Part shown: one piece after another, positions 24,824-34,680 of the stretch
Layout: each line of letters opens with the position of its first letter
How positions within the stretch are numbered: the stretch's first letter is position 1
Source: Planctomycetia bacterium
Lineage (GTDB): Bacteria; Planctomycetota; Planctomycetia; Planctomycetales; Planctomycetaceae
NCBI GenBank assembly: GCA_026400935.1
Contig: JAPLNX010000524.1
Span: 1-41,062 of the forward strand
Length of the DNA stretch: 41,062 nt
Direction: 5' to 3'
Translations under genes and position numbers: made by a program
Notes under the pieces: generated by a model
What the model saw: only the letters and a program-made list of their open reading frames with translations
Databases searched by the model: none
Told to the model about the DNA's origin: nothing

Positions 24824-26107
24824 TCAGTTTGAGTCATTGAGTTCAATCATCTTTCGGATCGCCGCTTCCGACACCGATCCGATCACGCCACGTTCGGTGA
24901 TGATCGCTGTGATCAACTCTGCGGGGGTCACGTCAAAGGCGGGATTGTAAACGTCGATCCCCTCCGGTGCCGTCTGGCGACCAAATCCCTGAGTAATCTC
25001 GTGTGGCGAACGTTCTTCGATTGGGATTTTCTCGCCAGTTGCGAGCGAAAGATCAAAAGTGCTTGACGGAGCCGCAACATAAAACGGCACTCCATGCGTC
25101 TTCGCCAGACAGGCGACCGAGTACGTGCCGATCTTGTTCGCTGTGTCGCCGTTCGCCGCGATCCGATCGGCACCAACGATGATTGCCTGGACCTTTCCTT
25201 GTCGCATCACGGTCGCGGCCATCGAATCGCAAATCAACGTGACCGGCACGCCTCGCTGATGCAGCTCCCAAGCCGTCAATCGCGCCCCTTGCAACAACGG
25301 CCGAGTCTCATCAGCGAATACTCGCAACTTCTTCCCGCTGGCAACCGCTGCATAAATCACCGCCAGCGCTGTCCCGTCCCCGGCAGTCGCCAACGCCCCA
25401 GCATTGCAGTGCGTCAAAACTCCGTCACCGTCATGCAGCAACTCCGCCCCATGTCGCCCGATCGCCGCACACATTGCTCGATCTTCCACTTCAATCACGC
25501 GTGCTTCATTCAACAATGCGAGCGCCACTTCAAGTGGTGAAGCCTGCGGCATCCGCTCGGCCACTTTTCGTTGTCGATCCAACGCCCAAAACAAATTGAC
25601 CGCCGTCGGCCGAGTCGCCGCCAAACGGTCAATCACCGCATTGAGCCGCTCGTCAAACTCGGGCCGATTGCCGCTGACCGATTCATTCACACCCAACACC
25701 ACTCCATAAGCCGCAGTAACACCGATCACCGGAGCCCCACGAACTCGCAGCGACTTAATCGCTTCAAACACCTGTTCGACCGTCTGACAGTCAATCATCC
25801 GCACGTCATTCGGCAACAACGTCTGATCGAGCAACCGCAACATCCCGTCCGTTCCGCCGAGCCATTCGACGACGAGCGTTTTGTCTGCGTTCGTTGAATC
25901 ATCAGTCGTCGGCACAGGAATTACCTCGGCACTCTCGGAAACCGCAGTCGCCGGGTTGTTGCCGTCATTGGCAGCGGCTGCTGACACGGCCTTTGGAGTT
26001 TCTTCGACAGGAGACTTCGGAAGCGAAGCGGCTGCGTGTGCGGCAACGTCGTTCGCGATCGCCGTCTCAGCGTTTCTTGCCAGGTCTCTCGCTGGAACTG
26101 GCGGCAT
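24824..26107 (-). CDS. mtnA: Methylthioribose-1-phosphate isomerase with N-terminal extension
   Basis: A 427-residue MtnA. It converts 5-methylthioribose-1-phosphate to methylthioribulose-1-phosphate in methionine salvage. The family core runs from about residue 76: RGAPVIGVTAAYG (123-135), THCNAGALAT with the catalytic C234, ADETRPLLQGARLTAWEL, and VGADRIAANGDTANKIGTY with D314. eIF2B-like paralogues lack this full set. The first 75 residues are an Ala/Ser/Thr/Pro-rich extension with no known domain; usual length is near 350. The frame starts 11 bp after the tatC stop, so they are probably co-transcribed. A start closer to the core cannot be excluded, but no in-frame ATG is seen before residue 89. 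Confidence 0.9.
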   Translation of the reverse strand: MPPVPARDLARNAETAIANDVAAHAAASLPKSPVEETPKAVSAAAANDGNNPATAVSESAEVIPVPTTDDSTNADKTLVVEWLGGTDGMLRLLDQTLLPNDVRMIDCQTVEQVFEAIKSLRVRGAPVIGVTAAYGVVLGVNESVSGNRPEFDERLNAVIDRLAATRPTAVNLFWALDRQRKVAERMPQASPLEVALALLNEARVIEVEDRAMCAAIGRHGAELLHDGDGVLTHCNAGALATAGDGTALAVIYAAVASGKKLRVFADETRPLLQGARLTAWELHQRGVPVTLICDSMAATVMRQGKVQAIIVGADRIAANGDTANKIGTYSVACLAKTHGVPFYVAAPSSTFDLSLATGEKIPIEERSPHEITQGFGRQTAPEGIDVYNPAFDVTPAELITAIITERGVIGSVSEAAIRKMIELNDSN

Positions 26108-26118
26108 TCGCGCTTCAA

Positions 26119-27306
26119 TTACGTCGTCACCGCCACGGCTTTTTTTTTAGGCTCTTCTTGCTCATCATCGTCAAACGGCTTTGGCTTCGGGAACCAGTGA
26201 CAGACGAGGATTCCCATTTCATACAGGAAGATCAGCGGCATCATCATCATGACCATGCTGTAGGGCTCGGCCGGAGTGAGGATCATCGAGAGAATCGTGA
26301 TCACCAAAATCGCGATGCGGCGTTTCTCGCGGTAGTCTTTCACTTGGAAGATCGACAGCCGTTCGAGGAACAGCATCACCAGAGGAAGCTGGAAGCTGAT
26401 TCCAAACATCACCGGCAACATGATCGCGAAGTCGATCCAGTCGGCGATGCGGATTTGCGTCTGAAACTTAAGCGAGTCCGAGAACGCCAACAAGAATTCC
26501 AGCACAAACGGGAAGACACAGAAGAAGCAGAAGACCGCGCCCCCCATGAAGAGAAAGATGCTGAAGGGGAGATAGATGTGAATGTACTTTCTTTCGTGGG
26601 GATACAGCCCCGCCGCGATGAACAGCCAGACTTGATAGAAAACCCACGGGCTGGAAAACACCAAGCCGGCCACGAACGAGACCTTCATCCACGTCATGAA
26701 GCCTTCTTGAACCGTGAGCACGATCGGGCGTTGCTGCATCTCGACCGTCTTTTGCAGTTGCTCGAATTCTGGCGCGGTGACTTGGATCGCGATCAACTTC
26801 GGCGCGTTGCTCGGCTTGTCCCCTGTTGAGGAGGCCGTGTTTTTGCCAGTCGGCTTTTCAGCAGATTTTTCGCCGGTTGCCGATCCCACGCTGGGATTTG
26901 CGGCGGCGGGGAATCGGTCGGGATCGAACTGATGCAGTGCGTCGATCAAGTCCACGGGATTGACGGTGACAGTGATTACTTTCGGATCGGCATTCGCCTC
27001 CACCACTTTGGGTTTTGGTGGCGGCTCGGCAGACGGCTTCCCGTCCCACCAGTCCTTCGCCTTTTGCAGAGAAAACATCTGCGACACTTCGTCAGTGATC
27101 TTGGTCCCCTGGCCGCGTGCTCGGAGCGCATCTTCGATCGGCTTGCGAACGACGGCCATGACTTGGTCGCCGAAGTACATCGTCACGCAAGTCACAAGCG
27201 TCAGCCCGACGACCGCTTTCCACAAACGAACTCGCAAATCTTCGAGGTGTTCCCCGAAGGTCATCGTCGTATCGTCAAACAGGTCTTTTGCGTGTTTCTT
27301 ACTCAT
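26119..27306 (-). CDS. tatC: TatC translocase subunit with a large periplasmic insertion
   Basis: A 395-residue TatC, the membrane receptor for twin-arginine signal peptides. The N-terminus has FGEHLEDLRVRL (18-29), the signal-binding segment, with Asp at the position of the usual Glu. TM1 spans about 30-47. The second conserved part starts near 201: GFMTWMKVSFVAGLVFSSPWVFYQVWLFIAAGLYPHERK, followed by further TM helices to about 370 and a Lys/acidic tail. Between TM1 and this part lie about 150 residues, against about 25 in E. coli TatC, rich in Pro, Lys and Ala. ATG 27306 has GGAGAG 7 bp upstream. tatA/tatB are not in the window. The DUF1501 protein here is a likely substrate. Confidence 0.9.
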   Translation of the reverse strand: MSKKHAKDLFDDTTMTFGEHLEDLRVRLWKAVVGLTLVTCVTMYFGDQVMAVVRKPIEDALRARGQGTKITDEVSQMFSLQKAKDWWDGKPSAEPPPKPKVVEANADPKVITVTVNPVDLIDALHQFDPDRFPAAANPSVGSATGEKSAEKPTGKNTASSTGDKPSNAPKLIAIQVTAPEFEQLQKTVEMQQRPIVLTVQEGFMTWMKVSFVAGLVFSSPWVFYQVWLFIAAGLYPHERKYIHIYLPFSIFLFMGGAVFCFFCVFPFVLEFLLAFSDSLKFQTQIRIADWIDFAIMLPVMFGISFQLPLVMLFLERLSIFQVKDYREKRRIAILVITILSMILTPAEPYSMVMMMMPLIFLYEMGILVCHWFPKPKPFDDDEQEEPKKKAVAVTT

Positions 27307-27636
27307 GACAGACTCTCCGCGCGATGTCCGATAAAGATTCAGAGACTTGCGCGAACCGTTCAAACGGATCAACTCAACGGCCTGCTCAGACCGTTGCTCG
27401 ACTAGCCAGCTCGCGGTGGTCCCCGGTGATCGACTTAGCCAACGTTGTTCGACGTCTCGCCAAGTTGGGCATCGGATAGTCCACTCGCTTCACCCGCTGG
27501 CAGGAGCAGGAACTGGGAGCAGCCGACGGAGGAGCATTGTAGGCACGTCATCGCCGCGAGTGAAACGCAGACGCGAATTAAGGTGACCGCACGATGTCTT
27601 AAGTCCGACTGGCTGATTTGCAAAAGCCAGTAATGG
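27307..27636. other. Gap between glcE and tatC, no clear gene
   Basis: 330 bp. On the minus strand a short frame (27644-27435) contains VCVSLAAMTCLQCSSVGC, which resembles a lipoprotein signal, then ends after about 30 more residues. It lacks a good start and SD and may be a remnant. No repeat or promoter can be supported. Confidence 0.3.
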
Positions 27637-28773
<1,137 letters not shown>

Positions 28774-28778
28774 GATCA

Positions 28779-28880
28779 AACTCCTACTCATACTCTTATT
28801 CCTATTCCGACTCGGATGAATTTCGAGTGGCAGTAGGTGTGGCAGTAGGAGTAGGACCAAGAGGAGGAGTGTGAGTCAGT
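28779..28880. repeat. Low-complexity GTAGGA-type inverted repeat between glcD and glcE
   Basis: CTCCTACTCATACTCTTATTCC on the left and GTGGCAGTAGGAGTAGGACC on the right are rich in the unit GTAGGA and its complement, and roughly fold back on each other around 28820. It fills almost the whole glcD-glcE gap. The glcE SD (AGGAG) is supplied by its left end. Confidence 0.55.
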
Positions 28881-28886
28881 CGAAAA

Positions 28887-30365
28887 CTATAAGGCAGCTC
28901 GGCGGCCGGGATGACTTTTGTGGGGATGCGATTCGGTTCCGCAGCCGCCCGCAGTCGGGAGCATCTTGCCGGGACTACAACGGTTATCGGGGTTGAAGAC
29001 GTCGCGAAGTTGCTTCATCACGGCGAGGTCAGCGGGAGCAAACAGCTTGTTCATGAAACTGATTTTCTCGACGCCGATGCCATGTTCTCCGGTAACACTA
29101 CCGCCGAGGTCGAGGCATTTGGTGAGGATCTCATCGCTGGCCAGCAGTACGCGCTGAACTTGCTCGGCATCGCGTTCATCAAACAACAGAATCGGGTGAA
29201 TGTTGCCGTCACCGGCGTGAAACACGTTGACGATCCGCAGCCCGTGACGTTTGCCGCAGTCGGTGATGAATTCCAAAATCTCCGGCAGCTTCGTCCGCGG
29301 GACGACGCCGTCTTGGGTACAATAGCTGGGGCTCAAGCGACCGATCGCACCAAACGCTTGCTTGCGGCATTTCCAGAGCAGCAACCGTTCTTTCGCCGAT
29401 CGCGCCCGGCGCACTTCGCGAGCACCGTGTTGTAAGCAAAGATCTTCGATCCGCACCGCTTCGTCTTCGACCGCCACTTCGAGGCCGTCCACTTCGATCA
29501 GCAACACGGCACCGGCATCGAGCGGGAATCCAAAATGAAACGCGGCCTCTAGCGCGCCGATGATCCCTTGGTCCATCATCTCCAGCGCCGCCGGAACGAT
29601 TCCGGCGCCGATGATTGCGCTGATCGCTTGAGTCGCTGCCGCGACAGTTTCAAACACTCCGAGCAACGTGCGGTAAGACTCCGGGTTGCGCGTCAGTCGT
29701 ACCCAGACCTTAGTACAAATGCCGAATGTCCCTTCGCTGCCGACGAACAAACCGGTCAGGTCATAGCCGTGACTGTCTTCGCACGGTCCGCCGAATTGCG
29801 CGATGCTGCCGTCGGGCATCACCGCTTCGACGCCAAGCACATGATTCACGGTGACGCCGTACTTCAACGTGTGCGGCCCGCCGCTGTTCGTCGCCACGTT
29901 GCCGCCGATCGTGCAGGCTCCCTGGCTCGAAGGATCCGGCGCGTAGTGGTATCCGGTCTCTTTCAGGTGATTCGTCAGATGCAGGTTCACGAGACCCGGT
30001 TCGCAGACGGCGTATCGGTCTCGCAGATTGACCTCAATGATCTGTTTCATCCGCGTGAGCGTGATCATCACACCGCCGCCGATCGGCAACGTCCCACCGG
30101 CCAAGCTGGTTCCGGCTCCGCGCGGAATGAACGGTACGTCGAGTTCATTGCACAGCTTCACGATTGCGACCACTTGGTCTGTTGAAGTCGGAAACACGAC
30201 CACGTCGGGAACCTTCTTCTCCACGGTGTAGCCATCGCACTCGTAAACCAGCAGTTCTTCCGTTCTGTAGAGGAGTCCATCTTCGCCCACGATTTCGCGC
30301 AGGCGGTTGATCAACTTCGTAGCGGCCGCCGATTCGGCAGGAGACTTTGGCGGAGCAAGCGTCAT
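28887..30365 (-). CDS. glcD: Glycolate oxidase FAD-linked subunit GlcD-like
   Basis: A 492-residue FAD-binding protein of the GlcD/D-lactate dehydrogenase group. Motifs: VVVFPTSTDQVVAIVKLCNE, PRGAGTSLAGGTLPIGGGVMI (FAD pyrophosphate loop), ATNSGGPHTLKYG, GSEGTFGICTKVWVRL, HAGDGNIHPI and TGEHGIGVEK near the C-terminus. The tail ends in the CSPGKMLP signature. It should form the catalytic subunit with the downstream GlcE. D-lactate or D-2-hydroxyglutarate are alternative substrates. No clear SD is seen before ATG 30365. Confidence 0.88.
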   Translation of the reverse strand: MTLAPPKSPAESAAATKLINRLREIVGEDGLLYRTEELLVYECDGYTVEKKVPDVVVFPTSTDQVVAIVKLCNELDVPFIPRGAGTSLAGGTLPIGGGVMITLTRMKQIIEVNLRDRYAVCEPGLVNLHLTNHLKETGYHYAPDPSSQGACTIGGNVATNSGGPHTLKYGVTVNHVLGVEAVMPDGSIAQFGGPCEDSHGYDLTGLFVGSEGTFGICTKVWVRLTRNPESYRTLLGVFETVAAATQAISAIIGAGIVPAALEMMDQGIIGALEAAFHFGFPLDAGAVLLIEVDGLEVAVEDEAVRIEDLCLQHGAREVRRARSAKERLLLWKCRKQAFGAIGRLSPSYCTQDGVVPRTKLPEILEFITDCGKRHGLRIVNVFHAGDGNIHPILLFDERDAEQVQRVLLASDEILTKCLDLGGSVTGEHGIGVEKISFMNKLFAPADLAVMKQLRDVFNPDNRCSPGKMLPTAGGCGTESHPHKSHPGRRAAL

Positions 30366-30513
30366 GATTCACGCAGTGAGTTAGGAGGACGTTTTTCGTC
30401 GCAAATAGGCATCGCGAATTACGAGCATTCTAGGAGGATTGAGCGGCAACGAAAGGAACTGTGCAACATCGAACCAAGCTCATTAAGAGCTCATTAAGTC
30501 ATGAACGGTGGGC

Positions 30514-32589
30514 TTACTTCCGCGTGATGCGATCTGCATAGCCCGCAGCATTAAACGCGTTCAGCGTCCGATCGAATCCCGCATCCTTGGCGTTGATCAG
30601 GTTGACATGTCGTGGGGCGAGTAAGCCCAACGCATCGGGAATGTCCAACACTTTGAGGACGTTCAAAAAGATTGGACCGCTGACATGGCTGCTCGGTGGA
30701 TCGACGAGTGTGACTTCGGCGATGCTGGTTTCGAACAGAGCGGCATACGCTCCGATCACTCCGGCTGGTCCTTTGCCGACAACACCGATCGACAATTCAT
30801 TTCCGTCTCTTTCGTGCAGCCACCGAGCAACCGATTGTACGTCCCAAACACGGCCGCCATCGACCGTGCGACCGAGTAATACGTGGGCTCGTTCGATGTA
30901 GTTCGGAGGATTCTTGCGAGTCCACCCGAACGATTCACCACAACCACGCGGACTGAGCACGACAGTTGCTTGGCCTTCAGGGATTACAGCATGTGCCCAT
31001 TCCGGAAGTTGCCCTTCTGGCTCATCAACATTGAGGACTACCAGCCAAATACGTTCCGGCTTGTCGGCGGAGCGTTCGACTTTTTTCTTCAATTTGTGGT
31101 GAGCTGCGACAACGAGCACATCGTCTTCGGTGTGCAACACAATTAGGCCGTTATCACGCTGCTCTCGCACGGTTGCATCGGGAACTTGATCGGGCCATTC
31201 ACGGAACGATTGATCCAGCAATCCAGCGCGAAGCAGCTTTGACCATTTTGAGTACTCGTCTTTCGTGGTCGGCGTTTTGGGTGTCGCTCGGACAACGAAC
31301 GTCTCATCGATCTTTGCGTTGAGGCTGTCCTGTGGCAGATCGCTCTCTTCGGGAAAGACTCGCAACAGCTTCCCTTCGAACGGCGGCAGTTGTGGTTCGG
31401 CAACTTCGGCGTTGTCCTTTTTGAGGTGCTTGCTGATCCAGCGGTAGGCCATCAGTCGTAGTTCGACGTTATCGCTGTGCCCCCCCGGAGTGAGTCCAAT
31501 ATCAAACAGATCACCCGGCGTCTTTTCGTACCAACCGTAAATTTTCGCGAGCCGTTCTCGAATGCGCTCATTCGCTGGCATCGGAAAGATGGTGTCGTGA
31601 CCGGAGTTTTCAAACAGCATTGGACGCGGCGCGATCAGCGCGGCGATCGTCGTCCATTCCCAGCGGTATGTGTTGTAAAGAAACATGCAGTCGCAATGAC
31701 CGTTACAGACTTTGTCAGTCACATAGCTTTGTAAATCGCTCATGCCGCTCACCGGAACGCAAACTTTGACTCGTTCGTCAGCAGCAGCGATCCAAAACGT
31801 CGCCGCACCGCCGCCACTGATGCCGGTCACTGCTATCCGATCGGGATCAACCTCGGGCCGACTGAGCAGATAGTCGATCGCGCGCACACCGTTCCAACAT
31901 TCGACGCCAGCCGACGTGTATCCCGCTGCCTGCCACCACCAACGATTTTGGTGATAGGTGCCATGATGAATTCCAGCGACTTCACCCAGTTGCAACGTGT
32001 CGATGATTAAGCAGGCGTAGCCATGCGTCGCGAACCACATCCCGTGTTGCTGAAACGCAGTCTTATTTCCGTCTCGCCCCTTACCCGAATGCCCACAGAC
32101 GTAAAGGACCGCTGGCAACTTCCCGTTGAGCAAGCTGCCAGCTTTCGTCTCGTCCGACTTTGTTGTGTTATTGCCGCTTTCGTTTTTCTTGAGTGGTAAG
32201 CTGGTCACTTGCGCAACGGGTTTTGGAAGATACAAATTTCCTGTCACGTACAAGCCCGGCTTCGATTGGAAGTGAACTTTTTCGACAGTGAAGCCCTCTC
32301 GCTCAAGCTTGCCCGTGACGTTCGCCTTCAACGGCGTCCGCTCCGGTAACGGCCATAATCCGAGCATGTCAAAATACTGCCGCTTCAATTCTGCCCGCCG
32401 ACCTTCCCACTGCTCCCGCGTCTCAACATTCGCCAACACATTCTGGCTGAGCAATCGGGTCTCACCGTTTAGATATTTTTCGATCGCGTCATCACCTGGA
32501 CGCGGCTCGGCTGACGATGCCGAATGACCGGCCAATGCCATCAAGACGGCAATGAGACACACTGTTGTTATGACCGATTGTTTTCTCAT
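30514..32589 (-). CDS. Secreted acetylxylan-esterase-type hydrolase with a second, inactive-looking half
   Basis: A 691-residue protein. A signal peptide (VITTVCLIAVLMALAGHSASSA) precedes an alpha/beta-hydrolase of the acetylxylan esterase/dipeptidyl-peptidase-like group. The triad is visible: S258 in TGISGGGAA, D332 in SGHDTIFP, and H371 in GGHSDNVE. Residues about 500-690 look like a second alpha/beta-hydrolase half (WLVVLNVDEPEG, VLSPRGCGES, SIGVVGKGPAGVIGAYAA), but the expected nucleophile Ser is replaced in GKGPAG. Similar secreted proteins are common in planctomycetes and are linked to polysaccharide deacetylation; the substrate is inferred. Confidence 0.78.
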   Translation of the reverse strand: MRKQSVITTVCLIAVLMALAGHSASSAEPRPGDDAIEKYLNGETRLLSQNVLANVETREQWEGRRAELKRQYFDMLGLWPLPERTPLKANVTGKLEREGFTVEKVHFQSKPGLYVTGNLYLPKPVAQVTSLPLKKNESGNNTTKSDETKAGSLLNGKLPAVLYVCGHSGKGRDGNKTAFQQHGMWFATHGYACLIIDTLQLGEVAGIHHGTYHQNRWWWQAAGYTSAGVECWNGVRAIDYLLSRPEVDPDRIAVTGISGGGAATFWIAAADERVKVCVPVSGMSDLQSYVTDKVCNGHCDCMFLYNTYRWEWTTIAALIAPRPMLFENSGHDTIFPMPANERIRERLAKIYGWYEKTPGDLFDIGLTPGGHSDNVELRLMAYRWISKHLKKDNAEVAEPQLPPFEGKLLRVFPEESDLPQDSLNAKIDETFVVRATPKTPTTKDEYSKWSKLLRAGLLDQSFREWPDQVPDATVREQRDNGLIVLHTEDDVLVVAAHHKLKKKVERSADKPERIWLVVLNVDEPEGQLPEWAHAVIPEGQATVVLSPRGCGESFGWTRKNPPNYIERAHVLLGRTVDGGRVWDVQSVARWLHERDGNELSIGVVGKGPAGVIGAYAALFETSIAEVTLVDPPSSHVSGPIFLNVLKVLDIPDALGLLAPRHVNLINAKDAGFDRTLNAFNAAGYADRITRK

Positions 32590-32697
32590 GAAGAGGCTTT
32601 CTCAGAGGTGTGTGAAGGTCACATAAATTGTCAAAGGTCGATCCAGCAAACATCAATGGGGCGTTCGTGGTTGAGCAACAACCAACGATCAATTCCG

Positions 32698-32935
32698 TCA
32701 AACGTTGTCATACGCGTCAAGAAACTCCTCTCGCGAATACCGATCTGAGTCAGAATCATACGCAGCGTTGAAGATTTGATTGTGCGATGATGGACATCGT
32801 CAGCGGAGTACGCGTGCCATAGTCGTTTTCACGAGACATCGTGATGTGATTTCCTTCGCGAACCATTTGAAAACCGAGTTGCCCGAATGCTCGGAGAACT
32901 CGATCACGAGGTGCATCAACAGGGAATTTGGCCAT
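32698..32935 (-). pseudogene. hicA: hicA toxin remnant with two frameshifts
   Basis: The frame starts with ATG 32935 overlapping the hicB stop (TGATG) and reads MAKFPVDAPRDRV, LGFQMVREGNHITMSREN and GTRTPLTM, the HicA fold with its catalytic His in GNHI. It then shifts near 32792 and stops at 32758-32756 (59 residues). In the next frame the HicA tail continues as HHRTIKSSTLRMILTQIGI, and after a second shift near 32737 as SREEFLDAYDNV to a TGA at 32700-32698. Two single-base deletions explain everything. HicA is an mRNA interferase; the truncated form lacks the second half of the domain and is probably inactive. Confidence 0.82.
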
Positions 32936-33141
32936 CAGACCGAGACCCCCGACTCCGCAACGAAGACTTCGAGGACGTCATCTTCCTCGAACACCTCTGC
33001 CCCAAAAGTCTCGACATGAAATTGAATGGCCGATCTTACATCGGCGAGCGCTTCCTCATACGTGTCGCCTTGTCCGACGACCGCACCATTCAATCCCAGT
33101 GGATATGCAATGTAGCCACCAAGATGCTTTTCAACGATCAC
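32935..33141 (-). CDS. hicB: HicB-family antitoxin
   Basis: A 68-residue HicB-type antitoxin: VEKHLGGYIAYPLGLNGAVVGQGDTYEEALADVRSAIQFHVETFG is the full partial-RNase-H-like fold. No C-terminal DNA-binding domain is present, as in short HicB proteins. GTG 33141 is chosen, with AGGAAAG upstream (about 33154). Order hicB-hicA with a 1-base overlap is typical of one arrangement of this locus. As the hicA frame is broken, the antitoxin may be kept without its own toxin or may neutralise a homologue elsewhere. Confidence 0.82.
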   Translation of the reverse strand: MIVEKHLGGYIAYPLGLNGAVVGQGDTYEEALADVRSAIQFHVETFGAEVFEEDDVLEVFVAESGVSV

Positions 33142-33510
33142 TTTGGGGGCTTTCCTATCGAAATTCCTTTTTGCGAGATCGAGACCTTACCTGCTTTGAT
33201 GCATTACGTGCATTAACCACTTGAGACCGATTTACAATCCTAAAGTATCTGGTGAACCCGCAGCAGCGACAACTCACCTTGCGCGCTTTGCTGGGTTCGC
33301 TCTTGGCAAGCTGTGTTGGCTACGGAAGCTATGACCAACGCCGCCCTGTGATCCTTGACGATCGGAGTGATCTTGCTGAACCGGCTCAACATGCCGATCA
33401 CTCCGCCCGATAACGACGATGACTGCTGGTCGGCCTGAATGTTGGCCTGCTTGGTGAGGGTGTCGAAACTCGGCTCACGACGGAGTGCGAGCTGTTCGGA
33501 GGATGTTGCC
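33142..33510. other. Gap between hicB and a lipoprotein gene, with one weak small ORF
   Basis: 369 bp between divergent genes. A rightward frame from GTG 33252 to TAA 33413 encodes 53 residues beginning with QQRQLTLRALLGSLLASCVG, resembling a lipoprotein signal, then a short polar tail. It has no convincing SD and is not recognised. The leftward frame at 33581-33240 is judged a shadow. Promoters for hicB and the 33511 gene must lie here but no clear boxes are seen. Confidence 0.3.
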
Positions 33511-34356
33511 ATGCGGGCAATGACTTGGTGCTTGTTGATGTTGGGGCTCGTGGGTTGCCAGAGCGGCCCGCGCTGGTTCATGCGCGATCACTCAGTCAAC
33601 GGACGAGCGACTTATTCGGACGATCTGCCCGCCGACTCGTCGGGCAAGTCAGACTCCGGCGATTTGTCTGTTCCACCCTCACCTAGTGATTACGAACAAT
33701 CTTCACGTACTCGAAAACCCGCAACATCAACTCAACAGGCCGGTCGCTCCAAAGGAGCAACCGGAACGCGGAAACCTAGCATCGGCTCCAGTTCACGATC
33801 GACGCAGTTAGCCAATAAGAAGCCTGCTGGTTCACCTCGACCGTCGTCCGCAAAACCTGCTGCTCAAGACGATTCGATGAAGCAGTTGATGGCCGATTTG
33901 GAGAAGACCAAGCGAGAAAAAGTCAGCCTGCAATCAAGACTTTCCGAAGAGACTGCCAAGCAAACTCAGCAGCGATTGGAATTGGAAGCTCGGATGGCCG
34001 TGTTGCAGGAACAACTGCGTCAGCAGTCGGCGTTGCAACAAGTGGTTTATCAACAGCAAGCTCAAGCGATGGTTCGTCCCAATCCAGGCTACGGCCAGCC
34101 GGTCAGTCAGAACTACAACGGACCAGTCATTACATCGGGAGCGCCAAGTCCAACGACGTCGTCTTTCGCCCCGCCAAACAACGGTGGTGGCGCGGTCAGT
34201 AATTACCAAAGCCCGCCCGCTTGGAACAGCGGTTCCGGCTCCAACTGGAACTCTTCTGCCCCGGCGTGGAGTTCTTCAACTCCCTCATGGAATAACTCCA
34301 ACACGCCCGCGCAACCCCCCGTGGAAATGTGGCCGCACAGTCCACAACGACGCTGA
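33511..34356 (+). CDS. Lipoprotein with coiled coil and Ser/Asn/Trp-rich tail
   Basis: A 281-residue protein. It starts with a lipoprotein signal (MRAMTWCLLMLGLVGCQSG, lipid Cys16). Residues about 20-115 are Ser/Thr/Pro-rich and likely unfolded. A coiled coil follows (about 122-180, MKQLMADLEKTKREKVSLQ...LQEQLRQQSALQQ). The end is rich in Asn, Ser, Trp and Pro (WNSGSGSNWNSSAPAWSSS). ATG 33511 has GGAGGA 7 bp upstream, the best SD in the region. No known domain. It precedes the LpoB-like lipoprotein gene by 324 bp. Confidence 0.72.
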   Translation: MRAMTWCLLMLGLVGCQSGPRWFMRDHSVNGRATYSDDLPADSSGKSDSGDLSVPPSPSDYEQSSRTRKPATSTQQAGRSKGATGTRKPSIGSSSRSTQLANKKPAGSPRPSSAKPAAQDDSMKQLMADLEKTKREKVSLQSRLSEETAKQTQQRLELEARMAVLQEQLRQQSALQQVVYQQQAQAMVRPNPGYGQPVSQNYNGPVITSGAPSPTTSSFAPPNNGGGAVSNYQSPPAWNSGSGSNWNSSAPAWSSSTPSWNNSNTPAQPPVEMWPHSPQRR

Positions 34357-34680
34357 GCCATCGCCACATCTCGTTCATTAATAACACAGCGTCCCAGGGC
34401 AGGTTGGAGAAGTACGGCAAGCCATTTTCCCAATTCCCCCAGTCTTTATTATTTGCCTGAAATCACTCGGTCTAAATCTATTTGAAGATTCGCAAGCGAT
34501 GTTTGCGAACAAGCCGCAAACTCGTCTCCGCGCACTGAGTTCAGACTCTTACGATTCCGACGATCGCGCAGTCAGGTTGGAGTTTTGGGACCAATCAGAC
34601 GATTGTCCTATCAGGAGCGAATGGATTCGCTGCTTCGGACGGTGGCGCCAACTGCGACAAATATGGGGAAGGGATTCCCG
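34357..34680. other. Gap before the LpoB-like gene, nothing recognised
   Basis: 324 bp with no open frame of interest, no palindrome and no clear terminator. The promoter of the LpoB-like gene probably lies here. Confidence 0.5.

Noticed and set aside
25894-26829. 311-residue rightward frame opposite mtnA and tatC
   Set aside because: Very rich in His, Arg, Gln and Asp (HHHDHAVG, EEQHHQRKLEADSKHHRQHD); this is the antisense of hydrophobic TatC codons.
29568-30185. 205-residue rightward frame opposite glcD
   Set aside because: No domain, and glcD is unambiguous on the other strand.
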